A stretch of 64,000 bases of DNA from Ceratothoa steindachneri. Lineage: Eukaryota > Arthropoda > Malacostraca > Isopoda > Cymothoidae. The stretch covers positions 195,589,126 through 195,653,125 of the forward strand of contig OZ018321.1 of NCBI GenBank assembly GCA_963969495.1, given 5' to 3'. The notes beneath the pieces are model-generated. The model worked only from the letters and a program-made list of their open reading frames with translations, was not told the DNA's origin and ran no database searches. Of the stretch, positions 49,779-61,486 are shown in pieces. How positions within the stretch are numbered: position 1 is the stretch's first letter; each line of letters opens with the position of its first letter. A program made the translations under genes and the position numbers.

Positions 49779-49870
49779 CAGGTGTCTCCAAACTACGGCC
49801 CGCGATGTCAATTTATCCGGCCCAAAGCTGCCCCGTGGACGCAGCAATTACAAAGCAAATATTGATGATA

Positions 49871-51187
49871 CGAGGGGCGGTCAATAAGTTTTGCCATTCG
49901 GATATAAGGAAACGAGATATGAGGAAGAGTGTTTTATTATTTTTAAATATAAGCATACACTCGACTTCAATGCACTTGCGCCACTTGTCCCTGAGACTTC
50001 GAATTCTCGACAACCTGAAATCTCCCGACTGCTGTTCAATCCCCTCCTGGACGGCGAGCTGGACATCTTCATCGTCCCCAACCTGGCGTCCACGCAGTGC
50101 AGCCTTGAGCTGGCGGAATAAAAAGTAGTCGCTAGGGGCCACATCTGGACTGTAGGGGAGATGGTTGAGAACCTCGAATCCGCACTCGCGCAGGGCAGCT
50201 TGTGCAACTCTGGCCTTGTGGGCAGGGGCATTGTCGTGGTGGAGCAGGACACCGCGTGTCAACCTGCCAGCCGCTTCTGACGGATGCACTTCTTCAGCCC
50301 AGCCAGTTCCTTAGCGTAATATTAGCCTGTGAGGGTCCTTCCACGAGACGCATAGTCCACCATCAACACTGCCTCCGAATCCCAGAAGATGGTGGCCATT
50401 ATCTTCCCGGCTGAGACATGGTTCAGGAACTTGATAGGGGGCGGAGAGCCCCTGGTGCTTCCAGGCCATGCTTTCGAGCTTGGTCTCGGGATCCCAGTGA
50501 TGGACCCACGTTTCATCACCTGTCACTATGCGTGACTCGAATCCCTCCGGGGTCGTGGTTGCACATGAGCAGCAGCTCCTCTGAACTTTGACGACGTTGA
50601 AGTCGATCATGGGGCGTGAGGATTCGTGAGGTTTCGTGCAGTTTCTAGGGACCCAACGGGCAAAGACCTTGGTCATGGCCAAATTGTCGTGGATGATGTT
50701 GATAACACTTCCATGTGATATTACAAGTTCTTGCTCGATTTCTTCGACCTTCACCCGTCGATTTTCGAGGATCATTTTCTCCACACGGGCCACATTCTCC
50801 TCGTTGGTCACGTCTGACGGGCGTCTTGGACGGGGGTCATCTTCAAGGGACTCACGACCATGGCGTAACTCCCTATTCCAGCAATCAATGGTTGAATAGG
50901 AAGGGGCGGTGTCAGTGTACACTGCAACCATGCGTTCATGGATCTCTTTTGCATTCTTGCCTTTTTTGGTCAAAAATTTGATCACTGCGCGATGCTCAAC
51001 CTTCTCCATTGTTCAAAAATTTGTGACTAACGATCTGCGATCAGATACTGCTTCTTAAATAGACAAGGCAGGAGCGTGGGGCCGCAGGTCCTGACTTTTC
51101 ATAACTTCTCCTAACACCCCCACAAACAGCCATCCCCCTTCCTCTGTTTTGCCCTACAGATTTGCAAAACTTATTGACGGCCCCTCG
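49871..51187 (-). mobile_element. Mariner element (1.3 kb), nested, inactive
   Basis: The terminal inverted repeats start CGAGGGGCGGTCAATAAG on the left and CGAGGGGCCGTCAATAAG (reverse complement of the right end) and agree over 24 bp apart from one base. TA flanks both ends (49869-49870, 51188-51189). The length of 1,317 bp is normal for mariner. The transposase runs on the minus strand. Confidence 0.92.
49880..51009 (-). pseudogene. Mariner transposase (D,D34D), frameshifted
   Basis: The start at 51009 gives MEKVEHRAVIKFLTKKGKNA and a helix-turn-helix region, with a good open frame to about 50490. The catalytic acids are visible in IVTGDETWVHHWD (about 50522-50484), LLHHDNAPAH (about 50245) and YSPDVAPSDYFLF (about 50130), with 34 residues between the second and third, the mariner signature. 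Frame changes occur around 50680-50540, near 50470 (where GSPPPIKFLNHVSAGKIMAT continues in another frame) and near 50280. All catalytic residues survive, but the protein cannot be made in one piece. It cut and pasted the element at TA sites. Confidence 0.88.
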
Positions 51188-51518
51188 TATCTTAAAAGCT
51201 AAACGCCAGTTTCACAAATCTCCCTAACCTCTTTTGCTGCTTATTTTGTGAGATTCGGATATGTGCGCACTGGGTTTGATAATACTATCTTATTGCTAAC
51301 GACGTGTTCTTTGATAACATTTTGGTAAATAAATATGTTTGTTGTCTTTATTTTTGTGCATTTTTTATTTTATGTATTCGTAAATAAATATATTGGTTGT
51401 CTTTATTTTTTGTGTATTCACTATATTGTATTGAACAAAATGGTTATGCGGCCCGCGCTCGTCATCCTCTCAGTTATCTGGCCTACTGTGAAAAAGTTTG
51501 GCGACTCCTGCTCTAAGG

Positions 51519-51945
51519 GAACTGGAACACTAACAATATTTCCCCAAAACAGTCTAGGACAACTTTAGGGATTATAACTGTATATTTCATTATGATAATG
51601 CTGGGCGATAATCATAATGGCGGTTGATAGGCAGAACCCATCCTTTTTTTAGAAGTTGCAGGTGTTTATTGAAAAAAATGGAGCAATATTGGTGATGATG
51701 TCACAACAAATTTGGTCTCTAGCATGCAAAACGAATTGATGCAGTGCTAATGAACATAATACATGATAGTATATATTGTCTTAACCTCCTATTTGAATGA
51801 GTTTTGGACTCTAAATTTGTGTATATTTCAGCTTCAAATTATGATAGAAAGAAGATACAAAAACAAAGTAAACATTTGATTAGTTCTATCAATTTTCTGA
51901 CCTGAACAAATATAGTATCTCAAAACTTTTTAATGAGGGTCCCCG
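51519..51945. other. AT-rich stretch without recognisable feature
   Basis: No domain, repeat or RNA gene recognised. Confidence 0.4.
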
Positions 51946-54360
51946 ACGTCGCGGGATTACATCTATATTATCAGTGTTTTTTTCCACAAAGTTTTCCCAT
52001 TTCTATCCTAGCAGCCCCATAGCTGGATGATCCAGCTATGGACTTTTCACCAACCGAGCCGGCAGGAGACTAGTCTGTCTCCTAAACCTTTGGGAAAGAA
52101 GAGGAGGTCATAGTCTCTTGATTCCTGAGAGAGCCAAGAAGCCGGACGGCACAGTCTCTGTCTGGTCCTTCGACGAAATGTCAAAAACCGCGTCCATCTG
52201 TGCACCTATACCGGAGGGAAGAGAGTCTCCCTCTACATTAAGGTATCAAAGGGCGCGTCTCTCCTTGGGAAAAATCATGCTCGGGAGTAGACTTTGTTTA
52301 GGGGATTGTTCCCAATGAGTCAGTATTCTCTCCGTGGGAAGAACCTGTCATTTGGGTTTAGGCTCGCTGTCACCTCTGGGGGGTCCCTTTGGCCAGCCTC
52401 TCTCCTAGGGTCCACATAAACGACATTATTCTTCTTTAACAAGATAAGGTAAAGTCCTAGAGGTTTACCTCCCATACGAGTAGCTCTCCTCAAACATTCT
52501 CGAGAGGCTCACTTTGCCGGCAGTTGAATCGACCGCGATCCGCCCTGGGCTTTTGTTGTTTCGGCGCCCCATGCAAAATCAAAGGTGTTGAGGGCACCGA
52601 AATCCTAGGCAGCGTCACTGAGGGGCAATTCTGAGGAAGAGGGTAAGCATAAAGTTTCACAGGCCAAACATATACGAAAGGGAGAAACAATCATTTTCGA
52701 TATAAGACGTTTGTAAGGAGCCTGAGAATGAATAGAGGGGGTGTTTCCTTCCTTGAGGGCGTCTCTAGAAGTGAAATCATTTTTACAAATGGTGACTGGT
52801 GAGAACGGTGTTCTTCAAAATTTAAAGGCGTTTTGTCGTATTCCTCAGTCATCCACAACACCGGCGTTCAACAAGGTTTCATTAATTAAAACTTAGTTTG
52901 AATATTTTTACTTTTGCAAACACAAACATTCCGAAAGGTTGAGACCATGAAAAAAAAGAAGAAAGGTCGTGAGTTATATTCCACGTCTACCACTTTCTGT
53001 TTATCATTTTTGGATTTTCGAACCGTTCAGAATTTATTATTTATGGGCGCGTTATAAAATAATGCCAGTATCTGTGCGGCAACTCACACCAAAAGGACAC
53101 TTGGGATATCATTTTCTCCTGCCCCAAGTCCTTTGGTCTCGCGAATGGGAGCGAAAGGCTCGGCATTAGCCGAAGTAGAAATCTAGATCTCATCACCGCC
53201 AAACCGTTCAAGGATAGCGCCAGATGGAATTAAATACGCTGAAGAGTTCTGAGCAGAGGATGTGGTACCGCACTCATAGGCTTGACAGGGCCATTTCGAA
53301 AAGATGCCCTTCCTGACTGAAAAATATTGGAGGTGGCTGCAGGCGCAGACTGAGACAGAAAAATCTTCTAGCCATCCGTATAAGAAGCCAGGTCCGAGGT
53401 CTAGATTACCAGAACATCTATATCAAAAAGGCAGAAAAAAGTGCGATACATGACAAATTCTTGTCGACAAGATTTTCACTAATGCCACTCTAAAATGATC
53501 CGGACGTGCGCCAACCTTCCCTGGCAATCAAGCGAGCAAACCATCGCCCTCATTTCTCTATTTTGGAAAAGTATCCCTTATGTGATTAAGGGGAAGGCAC
53601 CTGCGCAAAAATATCAGTTTTGCCTAAGGCTACTCCTTGAAAGGAAAGAAATATTAAAGGGGAAACCACCCTAAAGGGAGGGAAAGGTAAATGGAAAACA
53701 GCCTCCTCGTGATCCTTGGATTCCGGGCTGAATAAGTGGTCTCGTCCAAACCTTTGAGATCCAGGATTTTATTCGTTTAATTTTTCATGTTTTGTTATGC
53801 GGAGCCACTGGATACCCTAGTCGCAACAATTCAACGCCCACCCAGGGAGACCGATTAATTGAGCGCATATGACGTCTGTTGGATCGGCTGGCATCATTCG
53901 GTGTAACCTTGTCTGCCATATGAGTAAATATACCTCTTTTTGGTGTGCCCCGGAATTTGACCATCCAAAAGAGATAAAGAAAAGAGAGGTGGATTTTCAC
54001 TAGAAGTTGAAAAGTTAGGAAGAATGCAGGCACGTTAAATTCCCCGCAGAGGAAGCAAGAGGGAGGGGATGACCCACCTCGAGCCCGTGACCAACCATGT
54101 GGTGTAAACTGGTCAGTGACTATCCTAAGTAATGAGTCATCAGACTAAGAAACAAGTGAGAAAGGAGATCGTAAAGAAATAGCGAATAGGAGTATATGAG
54201 GGATGTCAAGAACCAAAAAAGCCCCGATTGTTTTAAGAATGCCCAGAGGCTGTCAATTTCCTCCATGTGCCGGGCATAACATTTATGGAGAAAGTATAAA
54301 TTGCGAAGAAGGAAAAAACAAGACCAGATATATTTCTATGTCTCGTTTGGGTGGATAAAG
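51946..54360. other. Unclassified GC-richer block, probable old TE
   Basis: Base composition rises sharply at about 51946 and falls at about 54360 compared with AT-rich neighbours, and the style of the sequence (short frames with many stops) resembles the 3.1-kb array units. A short inverted repeat, ATAGCTGGATGATCCAGCTAT, lies at 52018-52038. No protein domain was identified in the frames at 52118-52318, 52969-53169 or 53785-54033. Confidence 0.35.
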
Positions 54361-57300
54361 ATTGTGTGAGAGAGAGAAGTTTTAAATATCGAGTAGCGAT
54401 GATATGATGGAATATTATGGGTGATCTTAAAATCCTCCAGAATATGTAAACTTGATTGCAGATGGGTTAGAGTTTTTCATTGCTATCTGGTTGTGTTTGA
54501 AATTGATAGAGATTTGCTTGGAGTTTATCAAATACTGATAGACAAGGTATATAAACAGACTGTCAGAGCAGGAGGAATAACTCCTAAAATCGATGATCCA
54601 GGTCAGCTATTTGCCAGGAATTGGCCCCGGCGGGAAGACAAAAAGATTAGGCTCATGTTTTAAGAGATGACTTGTTCACAACTTTAATGATCATCTGTGT
54701 CGTGAAAATGACTAAAGAGAGTGAAACCTATGTGCTCTTATATCTCTCTCAAGTTTCTAAGAGCAGCCTCATAAATGTCAAAATTCCCTCACATCTCGTA
54801 TCTCTTCTTATATGTATAAAGTCAAGAAACTCTACGGCTCGATCGTGATAACTTTCAATTGCTTGGAATATTGTAGAAATTAGTACATCCGGCCGCAGAA
54901 AATGGCGCCAAATTTAAGTAAAAATTATTATTATTAACTTGTCAATAAAACAACTAGGATTAATTGAATTTTGGAATTTACTTCCTTAAAAATTTTTAAT
55001 ACAAATAAGTGGGGCACATGGCAGAAAGAAACGACAGAAGGGAAAAATATCAAGTCCGAACTTGGAACCTATATATAAATAAAGAGATCCACAAGCTGCC
55101 ATCGCCACAGTCGGAAAACTGAAATTCCTTCAGTTGCAGGAATAACGTGGCAAAAAAGGGCCATGGAGAGTGATTGGTGGAAGTTTAACAGGGTCGTTAG
55201 TGTAATAACCCAAATTATATATCATAATAACTTTCCTGTTAATTTTATTGAGTACGAGTATGAAGGAAGATAACTTTCTATAGAGGATACACACCTAAGA
55301 CTTATTAAATGGAAAATGTGAGATAAGAATGAAAAGATGAATAATAAGAATAAATATATTTATTAAAAATGTTTGAAAACAAATATACGATAAATATAAT
55401 CTTATGATTTTTTTAAAGTACGAGAATATAAATAAGCTGGGAAATAATATTTACTTTAATAAATGCGTATTCAATTATAAAATAGATAATTTGTCCGTGG
55501 GAATTAAATAGGATAAAATAATGAAACAATTAATTATGAATTTAAATATTAAATAGGTATAATGATAAGTTGAAAATAATTTTGAAAATAAAATACATTA
55601 TAGTTTTGATGGGAATGATTGAATTGGAGTTTGTTTAATTGTAGGATTAGAAATACTAGGATTACTTAGATGGTATATACAAAAGTAGTCAAATGTAATT
55701 TAGATAATAAAGTATTGTAACACGATTTGGAACCTAGAATACACATTGTACGTGTTATTGAAATCATTGTAGTTCTTAAGTTTGTCAATATTCTTTTGTT
55801 TATATTAGAAAAAGTGAAAACTAATGAAGGTATCTATCAAAGTGTTTTCAAATCGAGGCTCTTATAAAAAAGTAGAGTCGACTGAAGTGAAAGTGAATGA
55901 CATATATTTCGAGGAGTACTCGTTATGTATGGGCTCCGCGAGATCTTGCAACTAGCCTAAACCTCTCATTGTTTATTAATGCGCCGATGACCAACGGTGG
56001 CTATCTATACGGTCATCCTATAAGTAATGCATCATTTTTGCAAGTTTATACAATAATTATTTAATGGTTAGAAATCAAAGAACGCTTTTGAGTTAATTAT
56101 ATTTCCACTTGTTTCTACCAATAATCTCCATTTTGGGCTACAAAAGCGCTTAAAGCTTATTTTGTCCTTTTCTGTTGTTCATATCCTCATTTTCTTTAGG
56201 TGATTCAATAAATTACTAAAGACATAGTAAATTGATTGTGCTAAGTCAACTAATTATTAAGGTTGGCTCATTAGATTCCAATTGTTAGTTTGAACCTTTG
56301 TATGGTGTCACTTGTGGTATGGGATCGCGCGTTATATTCCTGAAAGCGCATTCTTCTTCTCTCGATTAAGGTTGACCTTTTTTCTTCTAGTGCTGCATGT
56401 AAACGGTCAAACTGATTACATTAAATATCTCTTTAGTAATAATCTAATTTGGCTTAATAAGTTCAAAGTGGATTATGTCATTCATATCCCACCAAATGCT
56501 CAGAAAACTCTTCCGTGGACATACTCCTTTGTTGGCATTAATATTGGTTTTCCCCCAGAACTAATCCATTTTCTACAACATATAATATTATTATACATCA
56601 CCCATTTTTAGTCTCCGGTAACAATCTTACTCAAAAAAGGTTTCTTTTAGTTTCAAAAAGGAGAGATGAACGAATGTCAATTCCTTTTTTCAAGTGTACC
56701 TGTGTGGCAGTTTATGAAACCTTGCATATCTCCTTTAAATGAAGAAGAGCAGTGGAATGAGTTGAATGTAGATTTTTAACGACCTTTTAAACAGTTGCAA
56801 TCGGATTTCTGTCAACTGTTTAATTTAAATAGTCTTGATTAAATACCATTGTTCTTCCTCAACGGGATTCCTCGTTAAAGCTAACTTTTCCCGAGCAAAA
56901 GAAATGCCCCATTACTTTAAGGGTGACCAAATATATAAATAAATTCTAAAACTACCTGAAATAACAATAGTTGCTAAATTACTATCCCTTAACAAAACAT
57001 ATATCAAGAGATTAGAAAACCAAAAGTAAGAAAGAATAAAACAACGCTGTTAACATAATAAGAACTCTGAGGATTGTTACTTTTATTTACATTATCGATA
57101 AATAGGACCCGATAAAGCCACGACCTGCCTTTGTCGCTGCTCCTTTTTTGAGTTTGCGACTTCACTACATCCTCTTTCTTCCAAATTGTGCCAATTAAGT
57201 GAGACGGTTCGCTTATCTTAATGGGAGCCGTCGCCCATTCGTTTAGAATGAATTTTTTGTACGTCGTCCCACGGCAAGTCTTATTATCCTCTCTAAATTC

Positions 57301-57565
57301 CCCCACACTCTCATTCTAGGCCTATGTCAGCTGTTAGAACAAAACCCACATAGGCTTTGTACTAAGTTTAATATAAACATATTTTTACCGTATTCAAGAA
57401 TCACATTAGTCGGTATAAATTACCGGAAACTCTTCTCTCCTCCCTTCCTTGAGGCCTTTAAGAACGGCATAAAGACCAAACAAAATCACCCAGTAAGACT
57501 TACGTAATTACTTCACTCTTCGAGTGCGCACGGCTATACAGAGTACCATTTTAATGCTTTCTTCT
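54361..57565. other. AT-rich stretch without recognisable feature
   Basis: Frames of 80-100 codons at 54421-54663, 56312-56611 and 57004-57306 show no motif and no coding-like neighbours. I cannot name them and do not call them genes. Confidence 0.4.
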
Positions 57566-57745
57566 TCTCCATCATCCTCGGCTTAATATTATTATTACTA
57601 ATATCATTACTATTATTTAGAATATTATTATTAATACTATTACTATTATTAATATAAAAATTACCACAATTTATGATTGTTATTATTAATAATAGTATTA
57701 TTATTACTATTATTACTCATACTATTATTATTATTGTAATCCCAT
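57566..57745. repeat. (ATT)n-type microsatellite
   Basis: ATT/TTA trinucleotide runs, first in one orientation (ATTATTACTAATATC) and then in partly complementary form (AATAATAGTATTATT), so the region could fold on itself. Confidence 0.8.
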
Positions 57746-58565
57746 TATTATTGTTTTGACTCAATTTTAGCTCATTTGAATATGGATTCCTCCATTCTAC
57801 TCCTTTTATTTCTTCTAGCGCTCCCCTCTCTTCTAATCCGATTATATATACCCTTTCTTCTCTTTGTTCTTCAGGACCTGAAGAAATAACTATCTGGTGA
57901 TAAAGAATAAAGGTTTTCAAATCGTTGTTTCTAGCTCCTGCTTTTTTTATGGATGCATATGTAATTTTAGCCTGTAAAATTAGTATTTAATCGAAGGTGT
58001 TTTTCAATGGAGTGTTTTAACTTGGTTAAGTTTTTCGTTTTGTTGAGGCCGAGAGTATTGATGTATGGCGGCCGTAAGGGTTCAAAATTCGTATAAGTGA
58101 TGCAGTTTTAATCTCCAATAGTTTACTTCAACTTTGTCATTCTCTTTATAGACATCAAAATGGGTGAAGTTAGAAGGAGTTAAAATGTGTGGACAGTTTC
58201 TCAATAAAGGTGGCGTAGTATAAGAAGAAGCGAGTGATGGCTGGAGTTTGTACGTATGGGAAGGATTACGTATTTCAAAACTCCGTGATTACGTTTTATC
58301 TCTAAGATTGCTATATTGTTAATTATTATTATTTATTATTGTCTGATTATTACTTCTTTAATCTTTGAGGGTTCCTAGTGCCTTGCTTAGCGTTTCGAAG
58401 ACTAAACAAACTTTTTTTTAAAATAACTAGAACTTTAATTAAAAAAAAACTTGAGCCAACGAAATTTGACACACTAAATACACATACATGAATTCAACAA
58501 ATTTAAGTGAGGCTTTCTAAAATGACATACTTGAATTTAGAGTAATGGGTGACTCACAGCTCACT
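57746..58565. other. Intronic stretch without recognisable feature
   Basis: The minus-strand frame 57717-57920 is partly microsatellite. No domain recognised. Confidence 0.4.
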
Positions 58566-59800
58566 TTAATATATAAAAATGCAAACAAACCTTACTGAAA
58601 CGAATACCGGGGTTTAAATACCTTTATAGATTCCTCTTAGAATCGGGTTTGAGTCTGACCTTGAACTCAATTGTTACGTCACCTCAGGAATGTTGTTTCC
58701 GGGCCGCCGTGTAAAGCGTATCCAGATGTGTTCATACAGAAGAAATAGCTTTAAAGCCACAGAGGCCTTTGGAGCGTGTGGTAGATGGGGGGACACACGC
58801 CTTCTGGAGGAAATGATCTCACCACTGGACAGCTAGAGAATGTTTCTTCTTCTCTTCGGGATACTCGGGGAATAATTAGCACTGGCGAGCGATGAGTCAA
58901 TGTTTGAATTCCGTGACTCAGGAGAGTGCTGGAGGGAATTCACTCGGGGGTATTCCTCAAGGGCGAGGACTATCTCTGCGCTTTGTAATACACCAGGCTA
59001 GGGGGTTTCTCTGACTAGAGTAAGTTGAACTTGCTTCTTAAATCAAGTTAAATTAAAGTTCAGTGTGACCACCAGGAACTGGCTCGAGGATGAGCTTCTT
59101 CTTAGTTCAGGTATTCTTCAAAGGCGAGGACTATCTCGGTGCTTTGAGATCCACTAGGATAGGGAAGGGGGTTCTCTGATGACAGTTAGTAAAACTTGCT
59201 TCTTAAATCAAGTTAACTTGAAGTTCAGTGTAACCACCAGGAACTAGCCTCTTGCCGGCCTCTTGCCGGGATCTTCGTCGCCTTGATGACTAACGTAATC
59301 TACCTCATTTTTCCAAAGATATTTGCTTTTATACGTCGACAACTCACTGGGGTAGGGGCAGGAAAGGGGGAGATGTGTGGACAGGCCGCATGAAGTATCC
59401 TCCTCGAAACGTTTTTCTCAGAGCCTCGTACAGCTGGTCCTATGGGACCTTCTGGCTTTAAGGCAACGCTCCTCTAATTTCGCATATGTGGTGAAATTGT
59501 ATATCCCCTCTTAGCGGAAATCTTGCTGTTTTCCCTATGTTAGGGTCTCGGAGCCGATCTGAGCTGATTAGCGCATTATGTGGTCTGGACCGGCCGTTCA
59601 GCTTTTCCTCGAGACTAGGGGCCAGAAGGGAGGAGGGTAAGTGGGCGGGCTAAGCTGCCTCCACTGATAGGACGTGGTGGTTAACGACCAGCGGCACAAT
59701 TGTGAGGGGAAAGGGGGAGTATCTATTCCCTCACAAAGATATACCAGGTAATAGGTGGCGGCGGTTCAAAAACGTACTGTCAATCAGTATAGAACAAGTT
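58566..59800. other. Isolated GC-rich block with an internal duplication
   Basis: Clearly GC-richer than both flanks. It contains a diverged direct duplication: 58951-59084 and 59112-59249 (offset 161 bp), sharing GGCGAGGACTATCTC, CTTGCTTCTTAAATCAAGTT and ACCAGGAACT. A 12-bp word (CCTCTTGCCGG) is also doubled near 59249-59271. No coding motif. A solo LTR or other non-coding TE is the simplest reading. Confidence 0.45.
58951..59249. repeat. 161-bp-offset direct duplication
   Basis: Two diverged copies, 58951-59084 and 59112-59249, differing by substitutions and small indels and separated by about 27 bp. Confidence 0.8.
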
Positions 59801-60684
59801 TGAATCCATAACACTTATCAACGGGAATAATATCTTGATTTATTAGTTGTTTCTTCTAGAATTTAAGTTCGAGGAGTAATGGAGAAACTACTGAGATATT
59901 AGTGAGAACAGGAATGACGTTAGCAAGATATTTCAAGGATGATAACGCCTCCTTTCCCTACTTTGTACAGGAACAAATTGATACAAAGAAATAGCAACTC
60001 AAAGGAACACATTTATACAAAGAGTTAGGAAATATCAAATAGTTATAGGTGCAGGAACTCAGAGGAGAAAATGATACAAAGTTAGGAACTAAAACATAGA
60101 GACGATTCATGAACGGATGTAAATGTGTAGTGAAATATTTTAATTTTAAATTGAAACTGTATTGGGCACAATGTAAACTCGAACATTACCTAGTACAATA
60201 TTAGGTAAATATAATATTCGATTTAATGAAAGGTTTAATATTGGCATTGGCAATTTTGCATCGCTCTGTAGAATTACTGTAGTCATGACTTCGTTTAAAT
60301 TAATTTTTTTTAGGAGAAACCGAATGTTCTCTGAATGGTCAAGTTAATGATTTTGAAGGAGATTTAGTTTAAGAGTTATGTATTATTTACTAAATGTTTC
60401 ATTTTTAATTTTGATATTGTGAAAATTAAATTTCTGATTTTTTCGATTGCCTCCAACGTATAGATGTTCACTTTTCATAATTCAAATTATTATCAATTAT
60501 AAAACTACTTTTTTCTGTCTTAGACTCTTTTTTAACTTAATTAACCGATTTCCAGACAGTATTTTACAAACGACTTCAAATCCCTCAAGAATAAAAAATT
60601 CTACTAATAACACTAAATTCAATCGTTAATCCCCCCTCCTAAATCAAATCTTGTATTTACTAGTTTCCAAGTTTTACAAAGCCT
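59801..60684. other. AT-rich stretch without recognisable feature
   Basis: No domain or structure recognised. Confidence 0.5.
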
Positions 60685-61236
60685 TTAATTTCATCCAAAT
60701 CTCTTGAATTCTCTAATCAAAAATTCTTGAATTCTTTCTTCAAAATCTCTTGAATTCATTCATCAAAATCTCGTGAATTCTTTCATCAAAATCTCTTGCT
60801 TTCCTTTATCAAAATCTCTTGAATTCTTTCATCAAAATTTCCTGAATTCTTTCATCAAAATCTCTTAAATTCTTTCATCAAAATTTCTTGAATTCTTTAC
60901 TCAAAATCCTTTAAATTCTTTTAGCAAAATAACTTTAAATTCCTTCCTCAAAATCTCTTGCTTTCCTTAATAAAAATCTCTTGCATTCTTTCATCAAAAT
61001 CCCTTAAATTCTTTCATCAAAATTTCTTGAATTCTTTCCTCAAAATCCTTTGAATTCTTTCAGCAAAATAATTTTGAATTCCTTCCTCAAAATCTCTTGC
61101 TTTCCTTAATAAAAATCTCTTCAATTCTTCCATCAAAATCCCTTAAATTCTTTCATCAAAATAATTTTGGATTCTTTCATCAAAATCTCTTGAATTCTTT
61201 AATTAAATTCTCTTGAATTCTTTCTACTAAATCTAG
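60685..61236. repeat. 23-bp minisatellite, about 24 copies, just upstream of an exon
   Basis: The unit is close to AAAATCTCTTGAATTCTTTCATC. Variants with CTTTCCTT instead of AATTCTTT recur at 60799, 60961 and 61100 (162 and 139 bp apart, about 7 and 6 units), which shows a higher-order pattern. The array ends 56 bp before the exon at 61293, so it sits over the likely branch-point and polypyrimidine neighbourhood. Confidence 0.92.
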
Positions 61237-61292
61237 TCATTTCTAAACGTTGTGTAAATCCTGTATCAAACTTTTGTCCAATTTCTTTCCAG

Positions 61293-61486
61293 CTTCGACG
61301 CTAGTAACGTACTACTAGTAAAGGGGTCTCATCACCCCAATTCAGACGCCAACTACAACCCTTTATCGAGCCCATCCAACCTAATTCTAGAGAACCTCAA
61401 ACTAGAGGATGAGGGGCTCTTCATGTGTTATATAGAGTACGAATCCTCTCCTTCAACATTCTACATTACCTTCCTCAAGATTATTG
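61293..61486 (+). CDS. Ig gene exon: C-terminal half of the first Ig domain
   Basis: The 194-nt exon is bounded by ATTTCTTTCCAG and GTAAGTTTT. One leading base completes the codon split by the giant intron, then 64 codons are open, with one base left for the next exon. The stretch NLILENLKLEDEGLFMCYIE contains the D-x-G-x-(Y/F)-x-C signature of Ig V/I-set domains with the F-strand cysteine that pairs with the one in the previous exon. It is followed by ESSPSTFYITFLKI, which has the position and spacing of the NSPTRNxxxNLTV G strand I recall from Sidestep-type Ig1 domains. No tryptophan or glycosylation site stands out. Confidence 0.88.

Larger units (their letters stand above)
49779..51510. 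mobile_element. Small non-autonomous hAT element, invaded by a mariner
   Basis: The left end is CAGGTGTCTCCAAACTACGG. The right end, read on the minus strand, is CAGGAGTCGCCAAACTTTTT: 14 of the first 16 bases match. Both sides are flanked by CTCTAAGG (49771-49778 and 51511-51518), a perfect 8-bp duplication as expected for hAT. Without the mariner and its TA duplication the element is about 410 bp and has no transposase. A GCGGCCCGC motif lies near both ends. A ~63-bp AATAAATAT..TTGTCTTTATTTTT segment is duplicated inside at 51330-51420. Confidence 0.9.
11758..61292 (+). other. Giant intron (49,535 bp) of the Ig gene
   Basis: It opens with GTGAGTTTT and closes with ATTTCTTTCCAG. The two exons join in frame across it in the middle of one Ig domain, and I found no further Ig-like exon inside. 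It is filled with LTR, LINE, Tc1/mariner and hAT copies in both orientations and with a 12.5-kb tandem array. Nothing coding inside it appears to be a host gene. Confidence 0.75.

Noticed and set aside
54421..57306. Frames of 80-100 codons as small genes
   Set aside because: No motif, no splice context that fits, and frames of this length are expected by chance in tens of kilobases.
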